Shown: positions 32,280-41,107, numbered from the stretch's first letter. The stretch is 64,000 nucleotides of DNA from JAFDWI01 sp964449375 (GCA_964449375.1 CAYVAS010000002.1:38488-102487), one strand, 5' to 3'. The notes: generated by a model not told the origin, from the letters alone. Numbers and translations: made by a program.

Positions 32280-32876
32280 TCAGGTCTCGAGTGAGGTGTG
32301 CTTGAACTCGTTGAGGTTCGGATCCTGCTCGATCAGATCGAGGACCCGACCGATCCGGCGGATCGCCAGAGCGCCGTCACCCGCGGAGCCCTCCAGGAAC
32401 CGGACGAACACGGCCTGGTCACCCGCCATGAACGTGGGCACGCCCCAGACCTGCAGGTCCTTCTCCTGGCGGGTGTGCTCGTCTCGTACCACGTCGAGCG
32501 CGGTGCCATCGTCGACCTCGGCCCAGACCCGGTCGGCGTCGACGCCCGCGGCGGTCAGTACCTCGGTGATGTTGGGCCGATCCAGGTGGCGACCGTGGGT
32601 GTGGCGGAGCGCGAAGAGCTCACGGTGCACGGTGCGGAAGGCCTCGGGAGACCGGTCCCGGACCACCACAGAAGCCTGCAGCGCCTCCAGGCCACTGTCC
32701 TCGTCTGGTCGGTCCCAGATCGGCGGGTCCCCGTCGGCGACGTGGACCTGGCCGAGTGAGAAGGGCACGAAACGGACCTGCCAGTCGGCGCCGGCCTCGA
32801 GGGCATCGAGCACCGTGTCGTGCACGATCCCGGTCCAAGGACAGCGGTAGTCGTAGTTCAGATCGAAAGCAGACAT
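32280..32876 (-). CDS. DsbA-family (FrnE-like) thioredoxin-fold protein
   Basis: A 198-aa cytoplasmic protein with DsbA-like topology: N-terminal FDLNYDYRCPWTGIVHD with a single active-site Cys (CPWT instead of CxxC), helical insertion, and VWGVPTFMAGDQAVFVRF containing the cis-Pro loop. Members act as oxidoreductases or glutathione/mycothiol-dependent isomerases (HCCA-isomerase-like). The single Cys favours a thiol-conjugate or monothiol mechanism. Upstream lie a GAATGTCACA element (32901-32910) and a CRP-like TGTGA-N6-TCAC site (32926-32940). Confidence 0.8.
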   Translation of the reverse strand: MSAFDLNYDYRCPWTGIVHDTVLDALEAGADWQVRFVPFSLGQVHVADGDPPIWDRPDEDSGLEALQASVVVRDRSPEAFRTVHRELFALRHTHGRHLDRPNITEVLTAAGVDADRVWAEVDDGTALDVVRDEHTRQEKDLQVWGVPTFMAGDQAVFVRFLEGSAGDGALAIRRIGRVLDLIEQDPNLNEFKHTSLET

Positions 32877-32900
32877 ACTCCGGTCAACCCTCTGGGGAGC

Positions 32901-32910
32901 TGTGACATTC
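32901..32910 (-). promoter_or_regulatory. Repeated 10-mer GAATGTCACA, copy 2
   Basis: Minus-strand GAATGTCACA, 24 nt upstream of the DsbA-family gene start. Confidence 0.4.
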
Positions 32911-32925
32911 CGACCGGACCGCAGG

Positions 32926-32941
32926 TGTGACCGAACTCACG
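32926..32941. promoter_or_regulatory. CRP/GlxR-like operator candidate
   Basis: TGTGA-CCGAAC-TCACG matches 9 of 10 positions of the TGTGA-N6-TCACA consensus of CRP-family regulators. It lies about 50 nt upstream of the DsbA-family gene and touches the 3' end of the PAP2 gene. Confidence 0.35.
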
Positions 32942-33512
32942 ACCGGTCGGAGTGGAGGCCCAGGGCGCGGCGCGCCGCGCGCCCGAGCAGCCAGCCGACA
33001 CCGGCGCCGGCGACCACGTCGCTGGGATGGTGCATGCGGGTGTGGATCCGGCTCGTCGCGACGATGACTCCCACGCCGAGCGCGGGTAGCCGGATTCGCG
33101 GATGGGCCGCGCCGAGCACCACCACGGCGAACGCCGCTGAGGAGGCATGGCCGCTGGGAAAACTACTGGTCAGGGGTTCGCGCAGCCGGCCCGACACCTC
33201 GGGCCGTTCGAGTGGCCGGGTACGCCGGAACGCCCGCTTGATCACCTGATTGACGATCAGCGATTCGATCGCGAATGCCCCGATGAGCCGAGGTGCCCGG
33301 CGGGTCGCCTCCTCGGAGGGCAACGCGAGGGCCAGGATCGCCATGTTCCAGATCAGGCCCCAGTCACCCAGGTGCGAGGCGACCTCGAAGACGCGGTCGG
33401 GGACGGGGCGACCTCGTAGACGGTCGAACCAGTCGTCGACGGCGCGGTCGAACCCGGCGATCATCTGGATCGTCGGCCCGCCCGGTGCCGGGTCAGTCGA
33501 AGGATCGCTCAT
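32937..33512 (-). CDS. PAP2-family membrane phosphatase
   Basis: A 191-aa integral membrane protein with the three PAP2 phosphatase motifs: KRAFRRTRP, SFPSGHAS and SRIHTRMHHPSDV (catalytic His). It probably dephosphorylates a lipid phosphate such as phosphatidate or polyprenyl diphosphate. The start is the ATG 33510-33512, overlapping the stop of the upstream nuclease gene by 4 nt; a longer frame would extend into that gene. The 3' end overlaps a CRP-like site. Confidence 0.88.
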   Translation of the reverse strand: MSDPSTDPAPGGPTIQMIAGFDRAVDDWFDRLRGRPVPDRVFEVASHLGDWGLIWNMAILALALPSEEATRRAPRLIGAFAIESLIVNQVIKRAFRRTRPLERPEVSGRLREPLTSSFPSGHASSAAFAVVVLGAAHPRIRLPALGVGVIVATSRIHTRMHHPSDVVAGAGVGWLLGRAARRALGLHSDRS

Positions 33513-34312
33513 ACGGAGGCGGCATCGACCTGGACCGGCAGCAATGCGCCATCGAAGGCGGGGCAGTGCGCCTTGAACGAGCACCAGTCACAAAGACGTG
33601 AGGGCTTGGGTCGAAAGTCGCCGTTGTCACAGGCGCGGGCGACGGCATGCCACACCGCGTCGACCCGTCGGTTCATACCGCTGAGTTCCCGGGCAGAGGG
33701 TCGGGCCTCGACGATGGTGCGGTCGCGCAGGTACAGCAACTGGACCTTGTCAGGAGTCCGTCCCAGCAGCTCCGCGCACATCGATGCGTACAACTTCACG
33801 CCGTCCATGCGCCGTTGGGCGAATCGTTCCGGCGGCGCGCGGCCCGTCTTGTAGTCGGTGACGATCAATTCGCCGTCCGGACCCAACTCGAGCCGGTCGA
33901 TCACGCCGCGGAGCGCGTAACCGTTCCGGGGCACCTCGAGCATCACCTCGATACCGATCGGCCGGATCCGGGTCGGATCTTCCATCGACAGATAGTTGTC
34001 CACCAGGACCCTTGCATCGGCGAAGAAGGCCTCGGTGTCGGCCGGATCGAGTCCCAGGCCGGTGAAGTCCTCGTGGGCGAGGATCCAGTCGATCGCCTCG
34101 TCCAAGCAGTCATGCGCGGCTTCGGTGGTGCGCAGGTGTGGATCCAGGCTGAACAACCGCTCCAGCGCGCCGTGCACCAAGGTGCCCTTGGTCGCCGCCG
34201 GTGAAGGTGGTTCGGTGAGCCGGTCGATCGCGGTGTAGCGGAACTTGAGCGCACACTGGGTGAAGGTCGTCACCTTCGACGGTGACAGCGTGCGGGGCGG
34301 GATCATGGGCAC
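33509..34312 (-). CDS. RecB-like PD-(D/E)XK nuclease with C-terminal Cys cluster
   Basis: A 267-aa protein of the PDDEXK_1/Cas4-RecB-like type. It has SPSKVTTFTQCALKFRYTAI at the N-terminus (first Cys), GTLVHGALERLF, then the nuclease core with GVIDRLE and LIVTDYKTGRAP (Asp...Asp-x-Lys). A C-terminal LCDWCSFKAHCP completes a four-Cys Fe-S-type cluster. It acts on DNA, probably in repair or recombination; no cas genes are near. A GTG start at 34312 is supported by TATGCT (34319-34324) 6 nt upstream; ATG 34306 is the alternative. Confidence 0.8.
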   Translation of the reverse strand: MPMIPPRTLSPSKVTTFTQCALKFRYTAIDRLTEPPSPAATKGTLVHGALERLFSLDPHLRTTEAAHDCLDEAIDWILAHEDFTGLGLDPADTEAFFADARVLVDNYLSMEDPTRIRPIGIEVMLEVPRNGYALRGVIDRLELGPDGELIVTDYKTGRAPPERFAQRRMDGVKLYASMCAELLGRTPDKVQLLYLRDRTIVEARPSARELSGMNRRVDAVWHAVARACDNGDFRPKPSRLCDWCSFKAHCPAFDGALLPVQVDAASV

Positions 34313-34318
34313 CGACCG

Positions 34319-34324
34319 AGCATA
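34319..34324 (-). promoter_or_regulatory. -10 box deciding the GTG start of the RecB-like nuclease
   Basis: TATGCT on the minus strand ends 6 nt before GTG 34312. Confidence 0.4.
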
Positions 34325-34337
34325 CGGGGGAGCCGTC

Positions 34338-35444
34338 TCAGGCACGCCTCGGGTCCTTGGCACGGTTGTGCTGCCCGCAGAGACGCTGCAGGTTGTCCAG
34401 CGTGGTGGGACCGTCCTGGCCGTAGGGAATCACGTGGTCCACCTGCAACAGCGTGGTCCCGTGACAGCCTGGATGCTGGCATTCTTCTTGGCGGGCCTGG
34501 ATGACCCGCCGCTGGCGGCGCGTGGGGAACCGCCGTCGGGGACTGGCGTCGACCGGATATCGCTCGGCGTCGTGCAACAGCAGGGAGACGAACGAGTTGG
34601 GCAGCATCTCGGTCACGGCCCGGTCCGACAACGGCGTGCCGTCGGGCAGGGTGTTTCCTTCGGGCCCCACATGGACCACGATCTCGGTCTCGGTACCGGG
34701 CTGGTCCCCGTCGCCGGCGCACACCGCCACCAGCGCATCGGCCCGCTGCTGACCCAGAGACGTGCCCGCGGGCACGCCGGTCCGGCGAGCCACGACGGTG
34801 TCGATCACGCCGCACACGATGGCAGCCTCCTCAGGGGTGAGGCGGGCATGGAAGTCCACCATTCCATCGGCCGAGGTGCCCCAACTCATCGACCGCGCCG
34901 CCTGCTGGCGTCGGGCGATCTCGTCGGGATCCTCGTTCTTCTGGGACCAGGCGGCGATGGCCCGTCCGAGTCGCCCCGACGGGGTGGTCCGGGCGATGGC
35001 GACCAGTTCCTCGGCGTTGTCCGCGGTCAACTGACCCACCAGGATGCGCGCCTTGGTGTAGGACACGTCGCCCTCTGCCATCGCCTCTTCGAGCACCGTG
35101 TGCTCACGCATCGCCCGGGCGACGCGGACCTGGCGGTGCGCGGTGGCCCGCTCGATGTCACAGGCCGCGGCCAGCCACGCCTCGCAGGACAGGGCACCCG
35201 ATGCGGCCCAGGCACCCCGGGCGTCGAGCTCGCCGATCAGCACGAGCAGCTCATAGGTTCCCACCGACAGCCGGTGGGCCAGACCCACGAGCTCGGATTC
35301 GAGCTGGTCCGCGGGCAGCGCGGCGACCACGTCGCGTGCCCGCGGGCACGCCCCGGCGTCGCGGGCACGGCCTTCGGTTGGGGCATCTGATGCAACGGGA
35401 TCGGTGGTGGCTTCGGCGGTGATGTCGGACGCGTTTTCGACCAT
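34338..35444 (-). CDS. DUF222/HNH endonuclease-domain protein
   Basis: A 368-aa protein: N-terminal DUF222 helical region (residues ~30-260, containing GARGAWAASGALSCEAWLA-like and DVSYTKARILVGQL segments) followed by a C-terminal HNH domain CQHPGCHGTTLLQVDHVIPY and LQRLCGQHNRAKD. These are the 13E12-repeat-like proteins found in many copies in actinobacterial genomes; their biological role is unclear. The start is the ATG 35442-35444, with AGGAGG (35452-35457) 7 nt upstream; longer N-terminal extensions are rejected. No transposase or terminal repeats flank it. Confidence 0.85.
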   Translation of the reverse strand: MVENASDITAEATTDPVASDAPTEGRARDAGACPRARDVVAALPADQLESELVGLAHRLSVGTYELLVLIGELDARGAWAASGALSCEAWLAAACDIERATAHRQVRVARAMREHTVLEEAMAEGDVSYTKARILVGQLTADNAEELVAIARTTPSGRLGRAIAAWSQKNEDPDEIARRQQAARSMSWGTSADGMVDFHARLTPEEAAIVCGVIDTVVARRTGVPAGTSLGQQRADALVAVCAGDGDQPGTETEIVVHVGPEGNTLPDGTPLSDRAVTEMLPNSFVSLLLHDAERYPVDASPRRRFPTRRQRRVIQARQEECQHPGCHGTTLLQVDHVIPYGQDGPTTLDNLQRLCGQHNRAKDPRRA

Positions 35445-35535
35445 GGCCGCGACCTCCTGAAGAATTCGTGAATCTGGAACGGTCCGGGGCGTCTGGCCCC
35501 GCTCAGGGGGAAGCACCACCACGATCGCACCCCCA

Positions 35536-35545
35536 TGTGACATTC
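35536..35545 (-). promoter_or_regulatory. Repeated 10-mer GAATGTCACA, copy 3
   Basis: Minus-strand GAATGTCACA, 91 nt upstream of the DUF222/HNH gene start, in the gap after the alpha/beta hydrolase gene. Confidence 0.35.
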
Positions 35546-35573
35546 ACTCCCAGCCCACTCGGAGCGAGGACGC

Positions 35574-36488
35574 TCAGCCGGCCCCTTCGGCCCCGCCGGT
35601 CACCTCGTCCACGAACGCGTCGATCTCGGCCGCCAGCCCCACTGGATCCTCCATCGGACCGAAGTGCGACAGTTCGTCGTGAACGACCAGGCGACCCTCG
35701 ACCAGCGCCTCGGCCGCCGGGGCGGCGATCCCGGCGGGGGAGGCATCGAGCATCGCGCCGCGCACCACCACGACCGGACAGCGCACCGCTCCGAGGCGTT
35801 CGAAGGCCGTGCACGTCGACGCCAAGGTGTAGATGCGGGCCTCGTCGTCGGGTGCACAGGCCAGGCGCACCGACCCGTCGGGTTCGTCGACGAAGCCGGC
35901 CTCGACGTAGCCCGCCAGGGCGTCCTCGTCGAAGGTGTTCATCGGCGGTTTCGACGCGTAGGTCGCCCGAGCCTCCTGGCGGGACGCGAACACCGGACGC
36001 CGCCGTCGGGCACCGACCGCGAGGGGATTCTCCCTCGACGACGCCAGCTCGCGGACCTCCGGAGGAAAGATGATCGGCTCGTACACCCACAGTCCGGCGA
36101 AGGTCCCGGGTCGGGCCAGCTCCGCGGTCAGCAGCGCCGCGCCGCCCATGGAGTGGCCGATGCCCACCGGACGGCGACCTTCACCCCAACCCAGCGCGTC
36201 GACTCCCGCCAGCACGTCGTCCGCGAAACGGTCCCAGTGCAGGTCCGAATCCGGTGGCACCGGCGAGCCGCCGTGGGCCCGGAAATCCGGCGCCACCACA
36301 TGGGCCTCGGTGAGCGCCCGGGCCAGCGGTTGCCAGACGAGCCCGTTGAACCCGGTGGCGTGCGCGGCGAACACCCGGCTGCCCGGGCCGCCGAAGTCGT
36401 GCAGGCGCACCGCGACGCCACCGGAGCTGGTGACGGATCGGGTCGACGTGGCCCGAGGCGGCGTTCCCGATCCGGGCTCGACGGTCAC
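35574..36488 (-). CDS. Alpha/beta hydrolase
   Basis: A 304-aa alpha/beta-fold hydrolase. The oxyanion/entry strand is RVFAAHATGFNG, the nucleophile elbow GIGHSMGGAALL, and the C-terminal His lies in DELSHFGPMEDP. The substrate is an ester or similar compound and is not identifiable. GTG 36488 overlaps the stop of the alkylsulfatase-like gene by 4 nt (GTGA), so it is the last gene of a three-gene operon with the SDR and the metallo-beta-lactamase-fold enzyme. The frame stays open upstream but that region is the antisense frame of the neighbouring gene. Confidence 0.82.
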   Translation of the reverse strand: MTVEPGSGTPPRATSTRSVTSSGGVAVRLHDFGGPGSRVFAAHATGFNGLVWQPLARALTEAHVVAPDFRAHGGSPVPPDSDLHWDRFADDVLAGVDALGWGEGRRPVGIGHSMGGAALLTAELARPGTFAGLWVYEPIIFPPEVRELASSRENPLAVGARRRRPVFASRQEARATYASKPPMNTFDEDALAGYVEAGFVDEPDGSVRLACAPDDEARIYTLASTCTAFERLGAVRCPVVVVRGAMLDASPAGIAAPAAEALVEGRLVVHDELSHFGPMEDPVGLAAEIDAFVDEVTGGAEGAG

Positions 36489-37756
36489 TCGGACCCGTCG
36501 GTCACCGCGCGCGAGTCCCGCGCGGCGGCACGGTAGATCGACTTGGCCATCAGTGACGTCTCCTGTTTCGCCCGCGTCTCCAGCAGCTCGGCCCGGACGC
36601 GGTGCACCGCCACGTCGTCGGGCGCAGCCGACCCGGCCAGTTCCACGAGGTGTCCAGCGAGCCGGTGGTCGCCGGCTTCGGCGAGGACCCGGGCCCGCTC
36701 GGCGAGCACGCCGGCACCGCCGGCGAGCGCGGCGATCTCGGCGGCGACGGCCGCATCGGGCGCGGGCTTGAGCCGCGCCGGGTTGCCGTCGTACCAGCCC
36801 CCGTAGAGCCGCCACACGTTGCGCACGATGAACTCGGGTTCGTCGTAGACCGGTTGCAGGTACGGCTGGGTACGCAGATGCTCGGGAACGGTGACCTGGT
36901 GGATGACCTCGTCGAGCATCGCGCCCGCGTTCATCAGCGCCAGGGTCTGATCCACCAGCGATTCCAGCAAGTCGGCGGTGTCCACGAGCGCCGACCGGAC
37001 GGCGTCCACCCCCAGGATGGGCAGGCCGTGGCCGGGGAGCAGCACCTCGGGCTCCAGCGCCGCCATCGTGCGCAGCGCCGCGGCCCAGTCCCGGGCGTAA
37101 CGCTGGACCTTCTGGGGGTTGCCGGCGTTGGGGACGCACCAGATGAACAGGTCGCCGGTGCACAGCGTGCGCCGCTCGGGGATCCACACCCAGGTGTGGT
37201 CGTCGGTCTCGCCCCGCGCGTGGTGCAGTTGCAGGGTGATCGCCCCGATGCGGGTGTCGAACCGCTCGGTGTAGGTGTCGTCTGGCAGCCGGTAGTTGGT
37301 CGGCCAGCGCAGGTCGGGGTTCGCGAACTGGCGCTGGTTGATCGCGGCGTTGTACCCCGCGGTCAGGCAGTACCGGTCGAAGCGCGGTTCGACGGCGGCG
37401 TGGGCCAGCACCCGGGGGCGGGCCCGGCCCGCCTCGTCGGCTTCGGCGTCGAAGACCTCGGTGCCCATGACGTGGTCGATGTGCCCGTGGGTGTACACGG
37501 CCACGGCCACCGGGTCGGTGCGCCAGGACCGCACCAGGTCACGCACGCTGGTGCCGACCGGGCCGCCGGTGTCGACCAGAACCAGCCCGTCACCGGAGTC
37601 GACGACCGCGACGTTCGCGAACGACGACACCGAGGCCACCCCGTCGGCGACCTCCTCGATGACCCCGTAGGCGTGCAGCGGGTGGTCGGCCCGGGCCGTG
37701 GCGGCGTCGTCGCCGGCCAACAGGCGGCGGCTTCGTTCGGTCAGGCTGTCGGCCAC
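36485..37756 (-). CDS. Alkylsulfatase-like metallo-beta-lactamase-fold hydrolase
   Basis: A 423-aa protein with the MBL metal motif YTHGHIDHVMG, further ligands in HHARGETDDHTW, and TGDLFIWCVPNAGNPQKVQRY. It then has the alkyl-sulfatase dimerisation-type helix TQPYLQPVYDEPEFIVRNV-WRLYGGWYDGNP. This matches SdsA/class III alkylsulfatase-like proteins, so it may hydrolyse alkyl sulfate esters. The family also includes related hydrolases of unknown substrate. GTG start at 37756, 40 nt after the SDR stop. It overlaps the alpha/beta hydrolase start. Confidence 0.85.
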   Translation of the reverse strand: MADSLTERSRRLLAGDDAATARADHPLHAYGVIEEVADGVASVSSFANVAVVDSGDGLVLVDTGGPVGTSVRDLVRSWRTDPVAVAVYTHGHIDHVMGTEVFDAEADEAGRARPRVLAHAAVEPRFDRYCLTAGYNAAINQRQFANPDLRWPTNYRLPDDTYTERFDTRIGAITLQLHHARGETDDHTWVWIPERRTLCTGDLFIWCVPNAGNPQKVQRYARDWAAALRTMAALEPEVLLPGHGLPILGVDAVRSALVDTADLLESLVDQTLALMNAGAMLDEVIHQVTVPEHLRTQPYLQPVYDEPEFIVRNVWRLYGGWYDGNPARLKPAPDAAVAAEIAALAGGAGVLAERARVLAEAGDHRLAGHLVELAGSAAPDDVAVHRVRAELLETRAKQETSLMAKSIYRAAARDSRAVTDGSE

Positions 37757-37796
37757 GGGAGGAGCCTCTACGGTGCGTCTCGGGGAGCGGACGGGC

Positions 37797-38693
37797 TCAG
37801 CCGATCGCGCCCAGGGTCTTCATCAGTTCCTCGTTGAGGTTGGCGGGAACCGTGTAGCCCTCCTCGGCACGGATCTGGTCGAAGTGGTCCCGGACGTCTT
37901 CGGCGGTCAGGTCGCCGGTGTTGGTGTAGCCCTCGGTCACGCCGATGAACACCCGCGCGACGTGACCCGCGCCCACCGAGTAGATCTCGCCGCTCACCGG
38001 CGTGTCGGCGTGCACCAGCCAGGCCACCAGCGGCGACACGTACTCGGGACCGAACCGGTCGACCAGCTCACCCATGAGGTCCTCGGTCATGCGCGACTTG
38101 GCGACCGGGGCGATGACGTTGGCCTTGATGTTGTTCTTGGCGCCCTCAACGGCGAGCACCCGGGTGAAGCCCACCAGACCCATCTTGGCGGCGCCGTAGT
38201 TGGCCTGGCCGAAGTTTCCGAAGATGCCGGCGGCCGACGCGGTGGACAGGATCCGGCCGTACTTCTGTTCGCGCATGTGCACATAGGCGGGCTGGGTGAC
38301 GTTGAACGCGCCGCGCAGGTGCACGTCGAGGACGGGGTCGACCATGTCGGGCGTCATGTTGTGGAACGACTTGTCCCGCAGGATGCCCGCGTTGTTGATG
38401 ACGATGTCGACCCGACCGAACGCGTCGATGGCGGTCTGCACGATCGCCTTGCCGCCCTCGGGGGTGGCGACCGAGTCGTGGTTGGCGACCGCCTCACCGC
38501 CGGCGGCGACGATCTCGTCGACGACCTTCTGGGCCGCGGAGGCGTCCTCGCCGGTGCCGTCGAGATTGCCGCCCAGGTCGTTGACGACGATCAGGGCGCC
38601 CCGGCGGGCCAGTTCGAGCGCGTGACTCCGACCGAGGCCGCCACCGGCGCCGGTGATGATCGCTACCTGTCCGTCGAATCCGAGGTCAGCCAT
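37797..38693 (-). CDS. SDR of the MFE2-type (R)-3-hydroxyacyl-CoA dehydrogenase family
   Basis: A 298-aa SDR with IITGAGGGLGRSHALELA (NAD(P) motif), VNDLGGN, NNAGILRDKSF, the catalytic Ser in STASAAG and YGAAK. The sequence order and C-terminal extension past 250 residues resemble the dehydrogenase domain of peroxisomal multifunctional enzyme type 2, so fatty-acyl or steroid CoA oxidation is plausible. AAGGAGA gives an SD. TAGGTT (38774-38779) is the likely -10 box with a ~75-nt leader. It is first in the operon with the alkylsulfatase-like and alpha/beta hydrolase genes. Confidence 0.87.
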   Translation of the reverse strand: MADLGFDGQVAIITGAGGGLGRSHALELARRGALIVVNDLGGNLDGTGEDASAAQKVVDEIVAAGGEAVANHDSVATPEGGKAIVQTAIDAFGRVDIVINNAGILRDKSFHNMTPDMVDPVLDVHLRGAFNVTQPAYVHMREQKYGRILSTASAAGIFGNFGQANYGAAKMGLVGFTRVLAVEGAKNNIKANVIAPVAKSRMTEDLMGELVDRFGPEYVSPLVAWLVHADTPVSGEIYSVGAGHVARVFIGVTEGYTNTGDLTAEDVRDHFDQIRAEEGYTVPANLNEELMKTLGAIG

Positions 38694-38773
38694 GAGGGTC
38701 TCCTTGGTGCAGGTCGCCGTGGTGCGACCGGGTCGTGAGCTGGACGCGGCGGGTTGTGCCGGTCGACGCAGCC

Positions 38774-38779
38774 AACCTA
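38774..38779 (-). promoter_or_regulatory. -10 box of the SDR-alkylsulfatase-hydrolase operon
   Basis: TAGGTT on the minus strand, with a ~75-nt leader to the AAGGAGA ribosome-binding site. Confidence 0.4.
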
Positions 38780-38823
38780 ACCGGGCCGGACCACAGGGTC
38801 AGAGTCGCCGCGGGTCGGCCCGG

Positions 38824-38829
38824 TAGACT
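38824..38829 (+). promoter_or_regulatory. -10 box of the PBP1A gene (near-leaderless)
   Basis: TAGACT ends 10 nt before GTG 38840. Confidence 0.45.
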
Positions 38830-38839
38830 GCGGGGCACC

Positions 38840-41107
38840 GTGCAGCACGTGGGAGTGACCCTGTGGCGTCTCGCCAGACTCGGGCTCATCGTGGTCGTGG
38901 GTGTGGTGACCCTGCTGGGGACCATGATCGGCCTCGGGCCGGTGGCCGACCAGTGGCGCCAGGGTGCTTCCTCGGTGGCCGCGCCGGTCCGGTTGCCGCC
39001 CCTGGGTGGGATCTCCTACCTGTATGACCGCCACGGCAATCTGCAGCAGAGCTTCAACCGGCAGATCCGTCAGCCGGTGTCGCTGGACCAGGTGCCCACG
39101 CCGGTGATCGAGGCGGTCCTGGCCGTGGAGGATTCGAACTTCTACCGCCACGGGCCGGTGGATGCCCGCTCGATCCTGCGGGCGTTGCAGTCGAACGTGT
39201 CCGCCGGTGGTGTGGAACAGGGCGGGTCCACGATCACCCAGCAGGTGGTCAAACAGGCGGTCACCGGCGCCGAGCAGGATCTGGAGCGCAAGCTGGTCGA
39301 GGCCCGGTTGGCCACCACCCTGGAACAGCAGCTCACCAAGGACGAGATCCTGCAGTACTACCTGAACATGGTGTATCTGGGGAACAACATCTACGGCGTG
39401 CAGGCCGCCGCCCAGACCTACTGGGGTCGGGACGTGGGCGAGCTGGGCTGGGCGGAGGGCGCGCTGATCGCGGCGCTCATCCGCAACCCGAACGGCTATG
39501 AGCCCATCGGCAATCCCGAGGCCGCGGCCCGGCAGCGCAGCATCGCGCTGCGCCGTGCGGTGGAGACCGGCCGCCTCAGCCGCGAGGGTGCCGACTTCGC
39601 CGATCAGGCTCCGCTTCCCACGAGCCTGACCCGCACGGTGCCTCCTCCGGACTACTTCCCCGAGGAGGTGCGCCGCCGGCTGCTCAACCGCGACGGTTCC
39701 TATGACCACACCCCCGAGGGCACCGCGCTGGGCGACACGCCCGAGGAGCGCGCCGCGGCGCTCTATGGCGGGGGGTTGCGGATCCACACCACCTACGACC
39801 CGGTCATGCAGGAAGCGGCCATCGGTGCCCGCCAGGCGACCGTGCCCGGGATCCAACCCGACGGCCGGGTTCCCAAGGGCACCTGGTTGAATCCGGCGAC
39901 CGGTGAGAACGAGCCCCAGTGGGCGACCGCCACGATCACCTCGGTGGAGCCCGCCACCGGTGCGGTGCGGGTGCTCCTGGGGGGTCCGGGCTATTCGGAG
40001 GACGCCCAACAGAACATCGCGACGCAGTCGTTCAAGAACCCGGGCTCGTCGTTCAAGGTGTTCACCCTCGCCGCCGCCTTCGATCGCGGGTTCGTGCCCG
40101 CCGACATCGTGGACGGCACCAGTCCCTGTCCGCTGGTGCCCGACGACCCCAACTACATCGACCCGACCCGTCCCACCCCGGACGTGCCGCCGTTTCCCGC
40201 GCACAACTACGGCCAGCAGCGGGGCAGCACCGCCGACATCACCCACCAGACCGCGACCTCGTCGAACTGCGCGTTCGTGCGTCTGGCCCAGATCGTCGGG
40301 TTGCGCAACGTGCTGGTCAAGGCCCAGGACATGGGGGTGACCAACCAGATGTGGAACGCGCCCGACCCGCTGGCCGAACACCCCAACACGCTCAACCCCT
40401 ACGCCATCATCCAGGCCTACGGGGGTGGCTTCGGGGTGCATGCACTCGACATGGCGGCCGCGTATGCGACCCTGGCCAACGACGGAGTGGCGAACCAGAC
40501 CTACCTGGTGGACCGGATCGAGGACGCGGCGGGCAACGTGATCTGGTCGCACAAGCTGGCGCCCGAGCGGGTGATGTCCACCCAGGCGGCGCGCCTGGTC
40601 ACCGAGGTCCTGGCAGAGAACGTGCGCAGCGGTACCGGCACCGGTGCCCGGCTGTCCTCGGGGCGGCCCGCCGCCGGCAAGACCGGCACCTCCGACGACG
40701 CAAAGGACCTGTGGTTCGTGGGCTACACCCCGCAGTTGGCGACCGCGGTGTGGATCGGCGACGGGGGCACCCGGGAGTCCAACATGTTCAACACCGGCGC
40801 CACCGGCGGTACGTACGCGGCGCGGGTGTGGCAGGCGTTCATGAACTCGGCGATGCAGAACCTCCCGTTGGCGGACTTCACGCCCGCCGAGCCCACGCGC
40901 CGGGGCGTTCGACTGGGCCTCGGGCCCGGGAACGGCATGACCTTCGCCGACCGCTACGGCGCGGCGGCGGTCCGTGCGGCCGAGCGCGACGAGCCCGACG
41001 CGGACGAACGGGCCGGGGATGATGGGGCGTCGCCGGCTCCCTCCACGACCGTGCCCGATCCACTGCCGACGGTACCCGCGCCCCCGGTGACCGCGTATCG
41101 TCCCTGA
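38840..41107 (+). CDS. Class A penicillin-binding protein (PBP1A-type)
   Basis: A 755-aa bifunctional peptidoglycan synthase. A short cytoplasmic tail and one TM segment (LGLIVVVGVVTLLGTMIGLG) lead to the GT51 transglycosylase domain with EDSNFYRHG (catalytic Glu near 97), GGSTITQQ and KDEILQYYLNMVYLG. The transpeptidase domain has SSFK (near 404), SSN (near 473) and KTGTSDDAKDLWFVGYTP (near 613). A Pro/Thr-rich tail ends the protein. It polymerises and crosslinks cell-wall glycan outside the membrane. GTG 38840 is preferred; the frame extends upstream through non-coding DNA that includes the -10 box. Confidence 0.94.
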   Translation: MQHVGVTLWRLARLGLIVVVGVVTLLGTMIGLGPVADQWRQGASSVAAPVRLPPLGGISYLYDRHGNLQQSFNRQIRQPVSLDQVPTPVIEAVLAVEDSNFYRHGPVDARSILRALQSNVSAGGVEQGGSTITQQVVKQAVTGAEQDLERKLVEARLATTLEQQLTKDEILQYYLNMVYLGNNIYGVQAAAQTYWGRDVGELGWAEGALIAALIRNPNGYEPIGNPEAAARQRSIALRRAVETGRLSREGADFADQAPLPTSLTRTVPPPDYFPEEVRRRLLNRDGSYDHTPEGTALGDTPEERAAALYGGGLRIHTTYDPVMQEAAIGARQATVPGIQPDGRVPKGTWLNPATGENEPQWATATITSVEPATGAVRVLLGGPGYSEDAQQNIATQSFKNPGSSFKVFTLAAAFDRGFVPADIVDGTSPCPLVPDDPNYIDPTRPTPDVPPFPAHNYGQQRGSTADITHQTATSSNCAFVRLAQIVGLRNVLVKAQDMGVTNQMWNAPDPLAEHPNTLNPYAIIQAYGGGFGVHALDMAAAYATLANDGVANQTYLVDRIEDAAGNVIWSHKLAPERVMSTQAARLVTEVLAENVRSGTGTGARLSSGRPAAGKTGTSDDAKDLWFVGYTPQLATAVWIGDGGTRESNMFNTGATGGTYAARVWQAFMNSAMQNLPLADFTPAEPTRRGVRLGLGPGNGMTFADRYGAAAVRAAERDEPDADERAGDDGASPAPSTTVPDPLPTVPAPPVTAYRP

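Noticed and set aside
33509..34312. RecB-like nuclease as Cas4
   Set aside because: No cas genes and no CRISPR repeats anywhere in the window; stand-alone PDDEXK nucleases of this type are common in actinobacteria.
34338..35444. DUF222/HNH gene as an intein, group I intron or mobile element
   Set aside because: No flanking repeats, split host gene or transposase; DUF222-HNH proteins are ordinary chromosomal paralogues.
35485..35501. CGGGGC-GTCTG-GCCCCG hairpin as an intrinsic terminator of the alpha/beta hydrolase operon
   Set aside because: Only 6 bp, no T-tract, and such short GC palindromes are frequent in this composition.
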